DNA of 64,000 nt from an uncultured Woeseiaceae bacterium. GTDB taxonomy: Bacteria > Pseudomonadota > Gammaproteobacteria > Steroidobacterales > Woeseiaceae. The stretch spans positions 1 through 64,000 of the forward strand of contig CALZMQ010000002.1 in the NCBI GenBank assembly GCA_945788625.1, written 5' to 3'. The notes beneath the pieces are model-generated. The model was not told where the DNA came from. It was given only the letters and a program-made list of their open reading frames with translations, and ran no database searches. The translations under genes were made by a program, and so were the position numbers. This document shows, one piece after another, positions 51,387 to 61,459 of this stretch; position 1 is the first letter of the stretch; each line of letters begins with the position of its first letter.

Positions 51387-52514
51387 ATGGCCGACCTGGC
51401 GCTTTCTGACTATCGCCGGCTGGTCGTCAAAGTCGGTTCGTCACTGCTGGTCGACAATGCCGGGCGCCTGAACCGTGACTGGCTGGAAACGCTGGCTGAG
51501 GACATCGCAAACTTTCAGGCCGATGGCCACCAGGCGCTCATCGTGTCGTCGGGAGCCATCGCGATCGGCAGCTCGGTATTGGGTATCAACAAGAAGCGCG
51601 CGCGCCTCGAAGATCTCCAGGCTGCCGCAGCCGCGGGGCAAGTGCAACTCGTGCACGCTTACCAGGAGGCATTGGCCGGGTACGGGATAACGGCGGCACA
51701 GATTTTGCTCACGCCCGACGACACGGAAAACAGGCGCCGGTTTCTCAATGCGCGCGGCACGCTCGGGCGCTTGCTCGACCAGTCGGTCATTCCTATCGTC
51801 AACGAAAACGATACCGTCGCGACCGAAGAAATACGCTATGGCGACAACGACCGCCTGGCGGCGAGAGTCGCGCAACTGCTCATGGCCGATGCGCTGGTCC
51901 TGCTGTCGGATGTTGACGGTTTTTATACCGACGACCCCGGGACCAACGCCGCGGCGGAACACATTCCGGAAGTGACGACGATCACACCGCAGATGCTCGC
52001 AATGGCCGGTGAGACGCGTTCGGACATCGGTAGCGGCGGCATGGCGACCAAGGTGCAGGCGGCGCGCATTGCCACCCATGCGGGATGTTCGACGATCATT
52101 GCCAGCGGCGCCATTGAACATCCCTTGCGCGCACTGTCCACCGGCGGCCGCTGTACCTTGTTCCGGGCCGAGGGTACGCCCGCTGCCGCACGCAAACAGT
52201 GGCTGGCCGGGGTCCTCGAACTGCGCGGTGAGATACGCATCGATGACGGTGCCGCACGCGCGTTGCGTAACGGTAACAGCCTGTTGCCTGTTGGCGTCGT
52301 GGAAGTCATCGGCAATTTCCGTCGCGGCGATGCCGTTGCGGTCGTCGGGCCCGACGGCCTGGAAGTCGGGCGCGGACTCACCGAGTACTCCGATGCGGAC
52401 GCGCTGCGCCTGCGGGGCTGCCAGTCCGAGCAGATCGAGGAACGATTGGGTTATCGTGGCCGCTCGGTCATGATTCACCGGGACGAGCTGGTGTTATTCG
52501 ATAATGACAGCTGA
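51387..52514 (+). CDS. proB: Glutamate 5-kinase
   Basis: A 375-residue protein, the length of ProB with a C-terminal PUA domain. The kinase core includes [55 protein letters not shown] and [14 protein letters not shown]. Residues ~280-360 form the PUA part ([16 protein letters not shown]). It makes glutamyl-5-phosphate, the first step of proline synthesis, and is inhibited by proline in the family. It starts three bases after ilvH and overlaps proA by 11 bases, so the three genes are likely co-translated. Confidence 0.96.
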   Translation: MADLALSDYRRLVVKVGSSLLVDNAGRLNRDWLETLAEDIANFQADGHQALIVSSGAIAIGSSVLGINKKRARLEDLQAAAAAGQVQLVHAYQEALAGYGITAAQILLTPDDTENRRRFLNARGTLGRLLDQSVIPIVNENDTVATEEIRYGDNDRLAARVAQLLMADALVLLSDVDGFYTDDPGTNAAAEHIPEVTTITPQMLAMAGETRSDIGSGGMATKVQAARIATHAGCSTIIASGAIEHPLRALSTGGRCTLFRAEGTPAAARKQWLAGVLELRGEIRIDDGAARALRNGNSLLPVGVVEVIGNFRRGDAVAVVGPDGLEVGRGLTEYSDADALRLRGCQSEQIEERLGYRGRSVMIHRDELVLFDNDS

Positions 52515-53787
52515 CATGCAAACCGATATCAACATCGCGGCGACGATGGATGAAATGGGCCGCGCGGCAAGGCGGGCTGCTGCCTCGCTGGCGACTGCCA
52601 CCGGCGATCAGCGCAATGCCGCTCTCGCGGCATCGGCGGCCGCGATTCGTGCATCGTCGGCCGAGATCATCGGCGCCAACGCCCGCGACATGGATGCTGC
52701 AATGGCGCGCAGCCTCAGCGGCGCGATGCTGGACCGCCTGATGCTCGATGCCGGGCGGGTAGAGGCGATGGCCACCGGCCTGGAAACCGTCACGGCTTTG
52801 CCCGACCCGTGCGGGCGGGTGCTCGACGAATGGGATCGCCCCAATGGCCTGAGAATCCAGCGCGTGTCGGTGCCACTGGGCGTCATCGGCATCATCTACG
52901 AAAGCAGGCCGAACGTAACGGCCGATGCGGCAGCGCTGTGCGTCAAGTCCGGCAATGCCGTTATTCTCCGCGGCGGCTCCGAGAGTTTTCATTCGAGCAG
53001 GGCCATCTACGAATGCCTGCGCAAAGGGCTGGCCGCGGCTGGCCTCGATGGCGATGCAGTGCAGATGGTGCCGACGACGGATCGCGCTGCCGTCGGCTAT
53101 CTGCTGTCCTCGATGGCCGAATGGGTGGACGTCGTCGTGCCACGCGGCGGCAAGAACCTGATCAAGCGGGTGCAGGACGAGGCACGTGTGCCGGTCATCG
53201 GTCACCTCGAAGGCATCTGCCACGTCTACGTGCACAAAGACGCCGATGCTGAGATGGCCCGCGATATCGTGATTAACGCGAAGATGCGGCGCACGGGCAT
53301 TTGCGGCGCTTGTGAAACGGTGCTCGTCGATCGCGACGTCGCCGAATCGCAATTGCCCGAGCTGGTCGGTGCATTACAGGACGCCGGCTGTGAAGTACGC
53401 GGCGACGACACCACGGCATCGCTGGCTGCTGACGTCGAGACTGCGGCCGAAGCAGACTGGTCCACCGAGTATCTCGATGCCATCGTATCCATGCGCGTCG
53501 TTGATGACATCGAGCAGGCTATCGCGCACATCGCGACCTACGGCTCCGGTCATACCGAAAGTATCGTCACGCAAAACCCGGCCGCGGCCGAACGGTTTTT
53601 CCGCGAAGTGGACAGCGCCATCGTGTTGCAGAACGCATCGACGCAGTTTGCGGATGGCGGCGAATTCGGCATGGGTGCGGAAATCGGCATTGCCACGGGC
53701 CGCATCCATGCGCGCGGTCCCGTGGGTGCGGACCAGCTGACCAGCTACAAGTACGTGGTGCGCGGCAGCGGCCAGGTCCGGCCCTGA
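52504..53787 (+). CDS. proA: Glutamate-5-semialdehyde dehydrogenase
   Basis: A 427-residue aldehyde-dehydrogenase-type protein. ProA signatures are [43 protein letters not shown], the catalytic Cys in [16 protein letters not shown], and [19 protein letters not shown] near the end. It reduces glutamyl phosphate with NADPH to glutamate semialdehyde. Its ATG overlaps the proB end by 11 bases, and an ATG/TGA overlap joins it to glpD. The linkage to a catabolic glpD is unusual but may be only a matter of gene packing. Confidence 0.96.
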   Translation: MTADMQTDINIAATMDEMGRAARRAAASLATATGDQRNAALAASAAAIRASSAEIIGANARDMDAAMARSLSGAMLDRLMLDAGRVEAMATGLETVTALPDPCGRVLDEWDRPNGLRIQRVSVPLGVIGIIYESRPNVTADAAALCVKSGNAVILRGGSESFHSSRAIYECLRKGLAAAGLDGDAVQMVPTTDRAAVGYLLSSMAEWVDVVVPRGGKNLIKRVQDEARVPVIGHLEGICHVYVHKDADAEMARDIVINAKMRRTGICGACETVLVDRDVAESQLPELVGALQDAGCEVRGDDTTASLAADVETAAEADWSTEYLDAIVSMRVVDDIEQAIAHIATYGSGHTESIVTQNPAAAERFFREVDSAIVLQNASTQFADGGEFGMGAEIGIATGRIHARGPVGADQLTSYKYVVRGSGQVRP

Positions 53788-55379
53788 TGCCGGCCGGCAA
53801 GCCAAAGTTCGACCTCGCAATCATCGGGGCCGGTATCAATGGCGCCGGTATCGCCCGGGATGCCGCGCTGCGCGGCCTCCGGGTCATCATTATCGACAAA
53901 GACGACATGTGCAGCGGTTGCTCCGCGATCTCGAGCCGTCTCATCCACGGCGGCCTGCGGTACCTCGAATACGGCGAGATACCGCTCGTATACGAATCCC
54001 TGCACGAGCGCCGATGCCTGCGTCTCACCGCCGAGCACCTCGTCAAACCACTGCGGATCTGCATCCCGATTTTCGACGAAGCCCGGCGCGGGCCATGGCT
54101 GATACGCCTGGGCATGCTCGCCTACGACCTGCTGTCAATCGGGAAGAAGGTACCGAGGCACGAAATGCTCAATGCAACCGAAACCAGCAAGGCGGAACCC
54201 GGTTTGCGTAGCGAAGGCCTCAGGGCGGCGGCGCGTTACTACGATGCACAGGTAACGTTCGCCGAGCGACTCGTACTCGAGAATTTGCTGGCGGCGCGGT
54301 CGGCCGGCGCGGAAATCCGCACACACTGCAAAGTCACCGCCATCAGGACGAGTGACGGCGCGGTAGATTCGCTGGTCTACGTGGACAGCTCGGACAACAG
54401 TGAGCATGAGCTGCCGGTCACTACCATCGTCAATGCCGCCGGCCCGTGGGTCGACCGCGTTCTGGAAAAGGCGCCGGTGCGGACCGATCGTCACATCGGC
54501 GGCACCAAGGGCAGTCACATTATCGTCGGCAAGTTCGACGGCGCGCCGCGCGACGCGTTCTATGTCGAGGCCGCGGCAGATGGCAGGCCGTTCTTCATTA
54601 TTCCATGGCACGGCCAGTACCTCATTGGTACCACGGATATACGCTACGACGAGGATCTCGACAAGATTCGTGCGAGTCGCGACGAGGTCGACTACCTGCT
54701 TGCGGAGACCAATCGTGTTTTCCCGGCCGCGAGACTCTCGACGTCCGATATTCATTACGCCTACGCAGGCGTTAGGCCATTACCGCATCGCGAGGAAGGT
54801 CCGGAATCGGCCATCACGCGACGCCATATCATCAAGGTCAACAGGAAGGTCGCCAAAGGCCTGATCTCGATCGTCGGCGGCAAGCTGACGACCTACCGCA
54901 ATCTCGCCGAGCAGACGGTGAACAAGGTCGCAAGAATCCAGCATCGCAAGCTGCCGCCGTGCCGCACGCGTGACGCCCTGCTGCCGGGCGCGTGGGGCCT
55001 CGATCGGGCCGAAGAGAATCTCCGCGACCTGCAGCTGCTGTCCGAGCAGGGCGTGGCGAGACTATTGGCCGTGTACGGCGGTCGTGCCGCGGCTATCTGC
55101 GCACTGTGTAAGGACGAGGGCGCGCTGGCGCGGTCCCTCGATACGGAAGAAACCGTGCTGGCGGCCGAAGTCGTGTTCGCCATTCGGGAGGAATTCGCAC
55201 AGACGCTGACGGACATCGTTTTCCGGCGCCTGATGATAGGGCTCGACGCGGACCAGGGCCGTCCGTTGTATACGGCAATTGCCGACCTTGCAGCAGCCGA
55301 GTTCGAATGGAGCCCCGAAGAGAAGTCGCGGCAACTCGACGCAATGGTCGACTACAGCGAGTCGCTGCGCGTCTCCTGA
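53787..55379 (+). CDS. glpD: Glycerol-3-phosphate dehydrogenase, aerobic (FAD)
   Basis: A 530-residue flavoprotein. The N-terminal FAD-binding fold is IIGAGINGAGIARDAALRGL, followed by SSRLIHGGLRYLEYGE. Later motifs include GTTDIRYDEDLDKIRAS, YAYAGVRPLPHREEGPES and LISIVGGKLTTYRNLAE. It oxidises glycerol 3-phosphate to dihydroxyacetone phosphate and feeds electrons to quinones at the inner membrane. With glpK (28710-30200) it gives the full entry route for glycerol. Its start overlaps the proA stop by one base. Confidence 0.95.
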   Translation: MPAGKPKFDLAIIGAGINGAGIARDAALRGLRVIIIDKDDMCSGCSAISSRLIHGGLRYLEYGEIPLVYESLHERRCLRLTAEHLVKPLRICIPIFDEARRGPWLIRLGMLAYDLLSIGKKVPRHEMLNATETSKAEPGLRSEGLRAAARYYDAQVTFAERLVLENLLAARSAGAEIRTHCKVTAIRTSDGAVDSLVYVDSSDNSEHELPVTTIVNAAGPWVDRVLEKAPVRTDRHIGGTKGSHIIVGKFDGAPRDAFYVEAAADGRPFFIIPWHGQYLIGTTDIRYDEDLDKIRASRDEVDYLLAETNRVFPAARLSTSDIHYAYAGVRPLPHREEGPESAITRRHIIKVNRKVAKGLISIVGGKLTTYRNLAEQTVNKVARIQHRKLPPCRTRDALLPGAWGLDRAEENLRDLQLLSEQGVARLLAVYGGRAAAICALCKDEGALARSLDTEETVLAAEVVFAIREEFAQTLTDIVFRRLMIGLDADQGRPLYTAIADLAAAEFEWSPEEKSRQLDAMVDYSESLRVS

Positions 55380-55398
55380 CACGGGTGGATTTCGCACA

Positions 55399-55414
55399 CG
55401 TTACCGCGGTAACG
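55399..55414. repeat. 16-bp perfect palindrome
   Basis: CGTTACCGCGGTAACG is a perfect palindrome in the short gap between glpD and the GNAT gene. Its half CCGCGGTAACG is also found at 11570-11580, and GTTACCGCGG at 3589-3598, so it may be a fragment of the R1 family. Confidence 0.6.
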
Positions 55415-55455
55415 TCGGGCAGCAACAAGTCGCCACGACATGATTCCGCTTTGCT

Positions 55456-55989
55456 ATGACGCAGCCCGTAATTGAAACAGAACGCCTGGAATTGCGCCCG
55501 TTCCGCCGCAGCGATGCACCGGCAGTTCAGCGGCTCGCGGGAGATCGGGCAATAGCGGATACGACACTGAGAATCCCGCATCCCTACGAGGATGGTATGG
55601 CGGAACAGTGGATCGAAAGCCACCAGCCGGCATACGAAGCGGGTTCGCTCGTGACGTTCGCAATCGTGTTTCGTGACGATCCGCAGCTGATTGGGGCAAT
55701 CGGGCTGACGCTCGAGCGCGAGATTGACGTTGGCGAACTTGGCTACTGGATAGGAAAACCGTTCTGGAATCGGGGCTACGCCACGGAGGCGGTGACAGCT
55801 ATGCTGCAATACGGCTTCAACGACCTGGACCTGAACAGGATCAGCGCCAAACACCTGGCCCGCAATCCCGCCTCGGGACGCGTGATGCGAAAGGCAGGCA
55901 TGTCGATCGAAGGCACGGTGCGACAGGGCGTCAGAAAGTGGGAAGTTTACGAAGACCTGGTGTTGTACGGCATGCTTCGCGAAGACTAG
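55456..55989 (+). CDS. GNAT-family N-acetyltransferase (RimJ/RimL-like)
   Basis: A 177-residue single GNAT domain. Landmarks are ETERLELRPFRRSDAPAVQR at the start, IGAIGLTLEREIDVGELGYW, then GKPFWNRGYATEAVTAMLQY (acetyl-CoA site region), and LDLNRISAKHLARNPASGRV with MRKAGMSIEGTVRQGVR. It matches the RimJ/RimL type that acetylates N-terminal residues or small substrates; the substrate is unknown. It ends in a four-base convergent overlap with the TonB receptor gene. Confidence 0.92.
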   Translation: MTQPVIETERLELRPFRRSDAPAVQRLAGDRAIADTTLRIPHPYEDGMAEQWIESHQPAYEAGSLVTFAIVFRDDPQLIGAIGLTLEREIDVGELGYWIGKPFWNRGYATEAVTAMLQYGFNDLDLNRISAKHLARNPASGRVMRKAGMSIEGTVRQGVRKWEVYEDLVLYGMLRED

Positions 55990-58058
55990 CGCGGCGCGTG
56001 CAAGTACTGCAGCTCGATGAAGAGCTCGCGATCGCGCCCCGGGAAATAGCGGTATTGCCCGAAGGCGTAATCGGCGCGGTCGGCGTAGGCTTCGTCCAGG
56101 ACGTTGTTGAAGCGTGCGGTAACGGTGAACTTCGGCGACAGGTCGATGCGCGCTCGGAGATTCACGAGACTGTGGCCCGGGTATTGGAACCGGTTTTCGG
56201 CATCGAGGTAGTAGTCGCCGGTGCTTGTCCATTGCAATGCGAGGCCGAAGTTGTTGCCGGGTTCGAAAAAGAGTTCGGCACTGCCCAGCCAGCGTGGCGC
56301 GGTATCGACGTCACTACCTGACACGAAGGTTTCGCCGCGCGCCGCCACAGTATCGAAATCATAGGTGTGACGTGCATAACTCAAGTCGATTTCCAGCGTG
56401 ACCTGCGAGTTGGCGGTCCAGTCAACCGATGTCTCGATGCCGCTGTGCAGACTACGGCCGCCGCTGATGTTGAAACCTTCCGCATCTCTGAATACGCTGC
56501 CACGCTTTTGCATCGAGAAGGCCACGGCCTCGCCGGCCCAGTTCGCGGTGCTAATCCGCAGGCCGAGTTCGATACTGTCTACAGTCTCCGAGTCGAGGTC
56601 GGCGACAGACTGACCACTTTGCAGCCGGTACAACTCGGTGGCCTGCGGCGCGCGAAACCCTCGCGCGATGTTGCCGAAGAAAGACGTGCCGGAGCGGAGT
56701 TTGTAGTTGAACGAGAACTTCGGCGCGAGGTTGGTGAACGAGTCACTACGGCTTGCCGGGCGAGAGTAGAGGCAACCGCCAAAACCGCAAGGCGTGCCAT
56801 CGTCGCGCGTGTTTCCGGACAACATGCGATTGTCGTAGTCGTAGTGCAGGTACTCGAGCCGCACGCCGCCGCCGAGAACCAGCCTGTCGCCGAAACGGAA
56901 ATCCGCCTGCAGGTAGGGAGCAAGACCGACACTCCTGACGGTGTAATCGTAATGCTTGCCCTCGGGACGTGTTTCGCGCAGGAAATCCGAACCTTCGGTC
57001 GGCCCGAACTGTGTCTCTTCCAGGAACAGGTCGCTCCATTCGACATCCAGGCCGACAACGTAGCGGGATGCTTCCCTGCGGAATGACAGCGCGGACAGCA
57101 CGCCCGCACTGACGTGACCGTTGTCCTCGAGCGGCTGCCCCGGCAGGAAATGCTGCAGGAAGCGCATGTCCGAGTGCCTGAGGTACGGTCGAACGTCGAT
57201 ATCGAATCGCTCCGCCGGTTTTTTCCAGATGCCGTACAGGCGCTGACTCGACGCATCCCGAAACGCCTCGGGGTTCAGGTTAGCCCGGTTCAGGCTCGGG
57301 TCATCGTAGGCGTTTTCGCCGAAAATGAAGCCCGCCGTTTCCTGGTCGAGGTCAGTCGCCGAGAATACGGCCGTGAATCCGGCGTCTCCCATGTCCCAGT
57401 CACCCCGGAGACGCAGTTTTCCCTGCCGGTATCCCGAGTCGTCGCGAAAGCCGGCGTCATCGGCGAAGACCAGCGATGCGACCAGCGGCGATTCCGCGCC
57501 ACCCGACAGCAGGCTGCGCAAGCGAAAGAATTCGTTCGAACCTGCCTCGAGCGCGAACGCGCCGGCGGGCAGTTCGTTTGCCGGCTGCGTAAGCACGTTG
57601 ACGATACCGTGCAGGGCGTTCGAGCCGTACAGTGCGTTGCCTGGCCCACGGATGACCTCGATACCGCCGACCTGCTCAGTGTGCATCTCGAACATCTGGT
57701 TGACGTTGCAGAAACCGGCTGGTCGAATCGGCACGCCGTCTTCCAGGAACAGGAAGCTGCCGCAGGAGCCGGCGCCGGTCAGCACCGGCGAACGTATAGC
57801 TGTCAGGTGTTCCTGTCCGCTGCCACGACTCAGCCAGACACCCGCGACCCGCGTCATGAGATCGTGAATATGCTGATGGCCGATCGCGGCGACAGCCGCG
57901 TTGTCGAGTCGCGCGATATTGCCCGCGTGCTCCGAAAGCGGCTGCTCGCTCCGCTGACTCGTTACGACGACCTCATCGATAGCGACTTCGGCCCCGGCGA
58001 CGCCGGCCATTGCCGACAATGCCACCGCCGTCAGCAATGTTTGTCGAATTCCGATCAT
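55986..58058 (-). CDS. TonB-dependent outer-membrane receptor
   Basis: A 690-residue protein with a signal peptide (LLTAVALSAMAGVAGAE). The TonB box region is probably DEVVVTSQR, followed by the plug domain (MTRVAGVWLSRGSGQEH, VGGIEVIRGPGNALYGSNA). Two cysteines in GAGSCGSFLFLEDG and RPAGFCNVNQM likely form a disulfide in the plug. The rest is a 22-strand barrel ending FIELQYLHAPR, without the usual terminal aromatic. The ligand (siderophore, vitamin or sugar) cannot be read from sequence. No TonB, ExbB or ExbD gene is nearby. Convergent with the GNAT gene. Confidence 0.93.
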   Translation of the reverse strand: MIGIRQTLLTAVALSAMAGVAGAEVAIDEVVVTSQRSEQPLSEHAGNIARLDNAAVAAIGHQHIHDLMTRVAGVWLSRGSGQEHLTAIRSPVLTGAGSCGSFLFLEDGVPIRPAGFCNVNQMFEMHTEQVGGIEVIRGPGNALYGSNALHGIVNVLTQPANELPAGAFALEAGSNEFFRLRSLLSGGAESPLVASLVFADDAGFRDDSGYRQGKLRLRGDWDMGDAGFTAVFSATDLDQETAGFIFGENAYDDPSLNRANLNPEAFRDASSQRLYGIWKKPAERFDIDVRPYLRHSDMRFLQHFLPGQPLEDNGHVSAGVLSALSFRREASRYVVGLDVEWSDLFLEETQFGPTEGSDFLRETRPEGKHYDYTVRSVGLAPYLQADFRFGDRLVLGGGVRLEYLHYDYDNRMLSGNTRDDGTPCGFGGCLYSRPASRSDSFTNLAPKFSFNYKLRSGTSFFGNIARGFRAPQATELYRLQSGQSVADLDSETVDSIELGLRISTANWAGEAVAFSMQKRGSVFRDAEGFNISGGRSLHSGIETSVDWTANSQVTLEIDLSYARHTYDFDTVAARGETFVSGSDVDTAPRWLGSAELFFEPGNNFGLALQWTSTGDYYLDAENRFQYPGHSLVNLRARIDLSPKFTVTARFNNVLDEAYADRADYAFGQYRYFPGRDRELFIELQYLHAPR

Positions 58059-58128
58059 TTCACCCTCAGCAAAGCGGGATCATTATAATCGTCCGCACTG
58101 CTGCGTACGTCACTAAAAGAGTCTTCAC

Positions 58129-60372
58129 ATGACTGATCGAAGTCGGCCCTTCGGGCTGTATTGCCTGCTCCTGTTCACTGTTTCGCTGTTCGGAAACGAT
58201 GCTCTGGCGGAACAGGCTGCTGTCGACGCGCCGCCAAGTGCCGAGCGCCCGCGCGTTGGCCTGGTGCTCGGTGGAGGCGGTGCCCGCGGCGCCGCGCACA
58301 TCGGTGTATTGAAGGAACTCGAACGCCTGCGCGTGCCGGTGGACGCGATCGCGGGAACCAGCATGGGTGCAATTGTCGGTGGACTGTACGCGACCGGCAT
58401 GAGCGCCGCGGAACTGGAGGAACTCGTCAGTTCGCTCGATTGGGCGGCTGCGTTGACGGACAAGCCGAACCGCAAGGACTTGAGTTTTCGGCGCAAACAG
58501 GATGACAGCGAGTTCCCGATCGACTTCGAAATCGGCGTGCGGGGAACCGACCTCGTGCTGCCGAAAGGCGTCATCCAGGGGCAGAAGCTCGATCTCCTGC
58601 TGCGCGAACTGACCTTGCGCTCATCACACATTACGGACTTCGACCGTTTGCCTGTCCCGTTTCGCGCTATTGCCTCGGATATCGAGCGCGGTGAAGCGTA
58701 TGTCATGGGGTCGGGTGACCTGGCGATGGCGATTCGCGCGAGCATGTCCGTGCCCGGCGCGTTCGCGCCCGTCCGCATCGACGGCCGTCTCCTGGTTGAC
58801 GGCGGTCTGGTCGGCAACCTGCCGGTGGACATCATGCAGCAAATGGGCGTGGACGTCGTTATCGCCGTCGACGTCGAATTCCCGCTGTACGATGCCGAGG
58901 AACTGGGGTCTGCCCTGACCTTCTCGGAGCAGATGCTGACGATCCTGATCCGCAAGGAGACCTTGCGGCAGATTGACCGGCTCTCCGAGCGGGACGTGTT
59001 GATTCGCCCTGAACTCGGAACTTTCGCGTCGACGAATTTCGGTGAAATCGTCGAGACCATCGAGCCGGGCCAGCAAGCGACGCGGGCGCACGCGAACAAG
59101 CTCCGCGCGATTTCGCTGGATGAATCGGCTTACCGGAAACACGTTGCAAGTCGCCAACCCGACACGCATGAGGAACAGCCGTTGGCATTTGTCCGCGTCG
59201 TGCACGACGGCCAGCTTGCACCCGAAGTGCTGGAGTCCCGGCTCAGCATAGCGGCCGGCGACCCGATCGATCCCGCGGCGCTCGCGGCGAACGCGGACAG
59301 GCTGTATGGACTGCAACTGTATGAGCGGGTTCGCTATCGCCTGGTCGAAGAGGACGGAACAACAGGTGTCGAGTATCGCGCAACGCCGAAGAGTTGGGGG
59401 CCGAATTTCCTGCAATTCGGAATCAACCTCGAAGACGATTTCGAAGGATCGACCGGCTTCGGCCTGGAGGCGCGCATGACACGCGCGGGCCTCAACCGCC
59501 TCGGCGCGGAATGGCGCACCGACTTGCGGCTCGGGACGGACCCGTTGCTGTTTTCCGAGTTCTACCAGCCATTGAGTTTCGACTCGCGCTGGTTCGTCGC
59601 GCCGCGCATCGAGATGACGCAGAACAATGTCAATGCGTTCGCATTGGACCAATCAATCGCGCGATACCGGGTCTCGGCGGCGGAAACGGGTCTCGACGTG
59701 GGGCGTGAAATCGGCACGTTCGGGGAATTCAGAATCGGTGCTTTTCGCGGCTTGGGAGAAGCGCGTGTCAAGGTCGGAGATCCACTGCTGGCCAACGTAG
59801 ACTTCGATTCAGGCGGCGCTTTCGCCCGACTGCGTCTCGATACGCTCGACAACGCCGGATTCCCGCGCAAAGGCGGCCTGGCGGACCTGCGGTGGACCAG
59901 TTCCCGTACCGGTTTCGGCGCGGACGCCGATTTCGACACGCTCGAGGGCGAGGCATCGACTACCTGGAGCCGTGGCAAGAACAGCCTGCAGTTGAGGCTG
60001 GCATACGCTACGACCTTCGAATCCGACGATGCATTCCAGAACTTCTTCCCGCTCGGTGGCTTCCTGCGCCTGTCAGGGCTCGAGCGCGGCGAGATCAGCG
60101 GCCCGCACTCGGCACTCGCGAGACTGGTGTACTACCGGCGCGTCGGCGACACGACGGGCGGAATACTGGACACACCGGTCTATCTCGGAGTTTCGGCGGA
60201 GGCCGGCAACGTCTGGCAGTCCCGCTCGGATATCAGCTTCGGGTCGGCGCTCGTGAATGGCAGCGTGTTCGCCGGCCTCGACACCTATATCGGCCCGGTC
60301 TACCTTGCCGCCGGCTTCTCGGAGCAGGGCAGAAGTAACTTCTACCTGTTCATCGGTACGCCGCCGCGTTGA
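58129..60372 (+). CDS. Patatin-like phospholipase autotransporter (type Vd)
   Basis: A 747-residue protein with a signal peptide. Residues ~40-240 are a patatin domain: oxyanion loop LVLGGGGARGAAHIGV, nucleophile GTSMG (Ser78) and VDGGLVGNLP (Asp224), the Ser-Asp dyad. Residues ~350-420 contain a POTRA-like unit (PDTHEEQPLAFVRVVHDGQL, PAALAANADRLYGLQLYERV), and ~425-747 form a BamA/D15-type barrel ending NFYLFIGTPPR. This is the layout of PlpD-type Vd autotransporters, which place a lipase on the surface or release it. The catalytic residues look intact. Confidence 0.92.
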   Translation: MTDRSRPFGLYCLLLFTVSLFGNDALAEQAAVDAPPSAERPRVGLVLGGGGARGAAHIGVLKELERLRVPVDAIAGTSMGAIVGGLYATGMSAAELEELVSSLDWAAALTDKPNRKDLSFRRKQDDSEFPIDFEIGVRGTDLVLPKGVIQGQKLDLLLRELTLRSSHITDFDRLPVPFRAIASDIERGEAYVMGSGDLAMAIRASMSVPGAFAPVRIDGRLLVDGGLVGNLPVDIMQQMGVDVVIAVDVEFPLYDAEELGSALTFSEQMLTILIRKETLRQIDRLSERDVLIRPELGTFASTNFGEIVETIEPGQQATRAHANKLRAISLDESAYRKHVASRQPDTHEEQPLAFVRVVHDGQLAPEVLESRLSIAAGDPIDPAALAANADRLYGLQLYERVRYRLVEEDGTTGVEYRATPKSWGPNFLQFGINLEDDFEGSTGFGLEARMTRAGLNRLGAEWRTDLRLGTDPLLFSEFYQPLSFDSRWFVAPRIEMTQNNVNAFALDQSIARYRVSAAETGLDVGREIGTFGEFRIGAFRGLGEARVKVGDPLLANVDFDSGGAFARLRLDTLDNAGFPRKGGLADLRWTSSRTGFGADADFDTLEGEASTTWSRGKNSLQLRLAYATTFESDDAFQNFFPLGGFLRLSGLERGEISGPHSALARLVYYRRVGDTTGGILDTPVYLGVSAEAGNVWQSRSDISFGSALVNGSVFAGLDTYIGPVYLAAGFSEQGRSNFYLFIGTPPR

Positions 60373-60636
60373 TCAACGAATGACTTTTTCCAGTATCTGC
60401 GTCGGCGCGTCAGTGTCGCGGTAGTAGCCGTGCTTCACTGCCATCTTCTCGTAGGCCGCATCGCGTTCCAGTTCGGTGGCATACCAGTGAAACTGCTCCC
60501 AGTCATCGCCGACGACGTTTCTCAGGGTGTCTCCTGAAGGCAGCGTAACGCGAATGCCGAAACTTCGTTCGCGACCGGCGGTGTCGGGGTCGACGAGATT
60601 GTGTTGGTGACAGAAATCCACTTGACGGGTCCTCAC
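60373..60636 (-). CDS. Conserved hypothetical protein
   Basis: An 87-residue basic protein without a signal peptide or membrane helix. It carries aromatic, mixed strand-helix sequence (SFGIRVTLPSGDTLRNVVGD, EQFHWYATELERDAAYEKM, KHGYYRDTDAPTQILEKVI). The stop is base-adjacent to that of the patatin gene, giving back-to-back stops in TGATCA. Upstream it is divided by 67 bases from the kinase-like gene on the same strand. I do not recognise the family. Confidence 0.6.
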   Translation of the reverse strand: MRTRQVDFCHQHNLVDPDTAGRERSFGIRVTLPSGDTLRNVVGDDWEQFHWYATELERDAAYEKMAVKHGYYRDTDAPTQILEKVIR

Positions 60637-60703
60637 AGAAGGATAGCGGCAGAAAGATTAGCGAAAAACCAGCGCGAGTATACCGGAAGTCCCGATACGC
60701 GGA

Positions 60704-61357
60704 TCAGGTCTGCTGCCCGCGGTCTCCGGCACCTTCGCGGTCCGACCAACCTATCAGCCGGCGCGTGACAAAGAGATAGACCGGTTTGACGATGCCCATC
60801 CATGCGCGGGACAAACCGGACGGGCTGTCGAGGATACACAATTCACGCTCTGTCAGGTCGGCCGGGCAATAGGTCCGCTTGTGTTTGAGCAGATGGCGAA
60901 TGTCTTCGCGCGCCGCGATGCGAAACAGGCGGTTTCGGGTCGTCGAGTGCCAGGCGAGCTGGAAGTCGATGAACGCAACCGAGCCGTCGTCCCGCACCAG
61001 CAGGTTCGGCTCCTTGGCAAGATCGTTGTGCACCACACCGGCACGGTGCATGCGTCGCAGCAATCCGGCGGCGCTGGCAAAGTGCGGCCGCTGTGGTGGA
61101 TCGCCCCTGTGCATCGGCACACCGGCAATATAGCCGCGCGTCAGTCCGTGCCGGTCATGGCTGATCAGAAACGGCACGCCTTCAATGCCGTCGAGGGCGG
61201 CGAGGGCGATCGCCTCGCGCTTGGCCAGCCAGCGGGCGAGCCACCGAACCCACCAGCGTGCGGAGCGCGTTTTGCGCCGGATTACGGGTCCGGTCCCCGA
61301 ATCCTCCTGCCAGACCTCGCCGAACAGGTCCTTTTTTAATAGCCTTGATTCGCTCAT
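60704..61357 (-). CDS. Small protein-kinase-like / Kdo-kinase-like protein
   Basis: The start MSESRLLKKDLFGEVWQED gives 217 residues; the longer frame upstream overlaps the large ATPase gene start and is not used. A minimal kinase fold: VVHNDLAKEPNLLVRDDG carries the catalytic Asp112 in HNDLAKEPN, and VAFIDFQLAW carries the metal Asp131 (DFQ instead of DFG). The N-lobe is very short. Such lone minimal kinases include Kdo/lipid A heptose kinases (WaaP/KdkA) and RIO-like proteins. Located near envelope genes, so a lipopolysaccharide core role is plausible but unproven. Confidence 0.75.
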   Translation of the reverse strand: MSESRLLKKDLFGEVWQEDSGTGPVIRRKTRSARWWVRWLARWLAKREAIALAALDGIEGVPFLISHDRHGLTRGYIAGVPMHRGDPPQRPHFASAAGLLRRMHRAGVVHNDLAKEPNLLVRDDGSVAFIDFQLAWHSTTRNRLFRIAAREDIRHLLKHKRTYCPADLTERELCILDSPSGLSRAWMGIVKPVYLFVTRRLIGWSDREGAGDRGQQT

Positions 61358-61459
61358 GGCCCAAGAATACAGCGCCGGCCGCCCGGATTCTGCTGTTCGC
61401 ACTGGCGATACGGCGAGGAAATGCAGAGAATAGAAGCGCCGACGGTAACGGAGCCAGCA

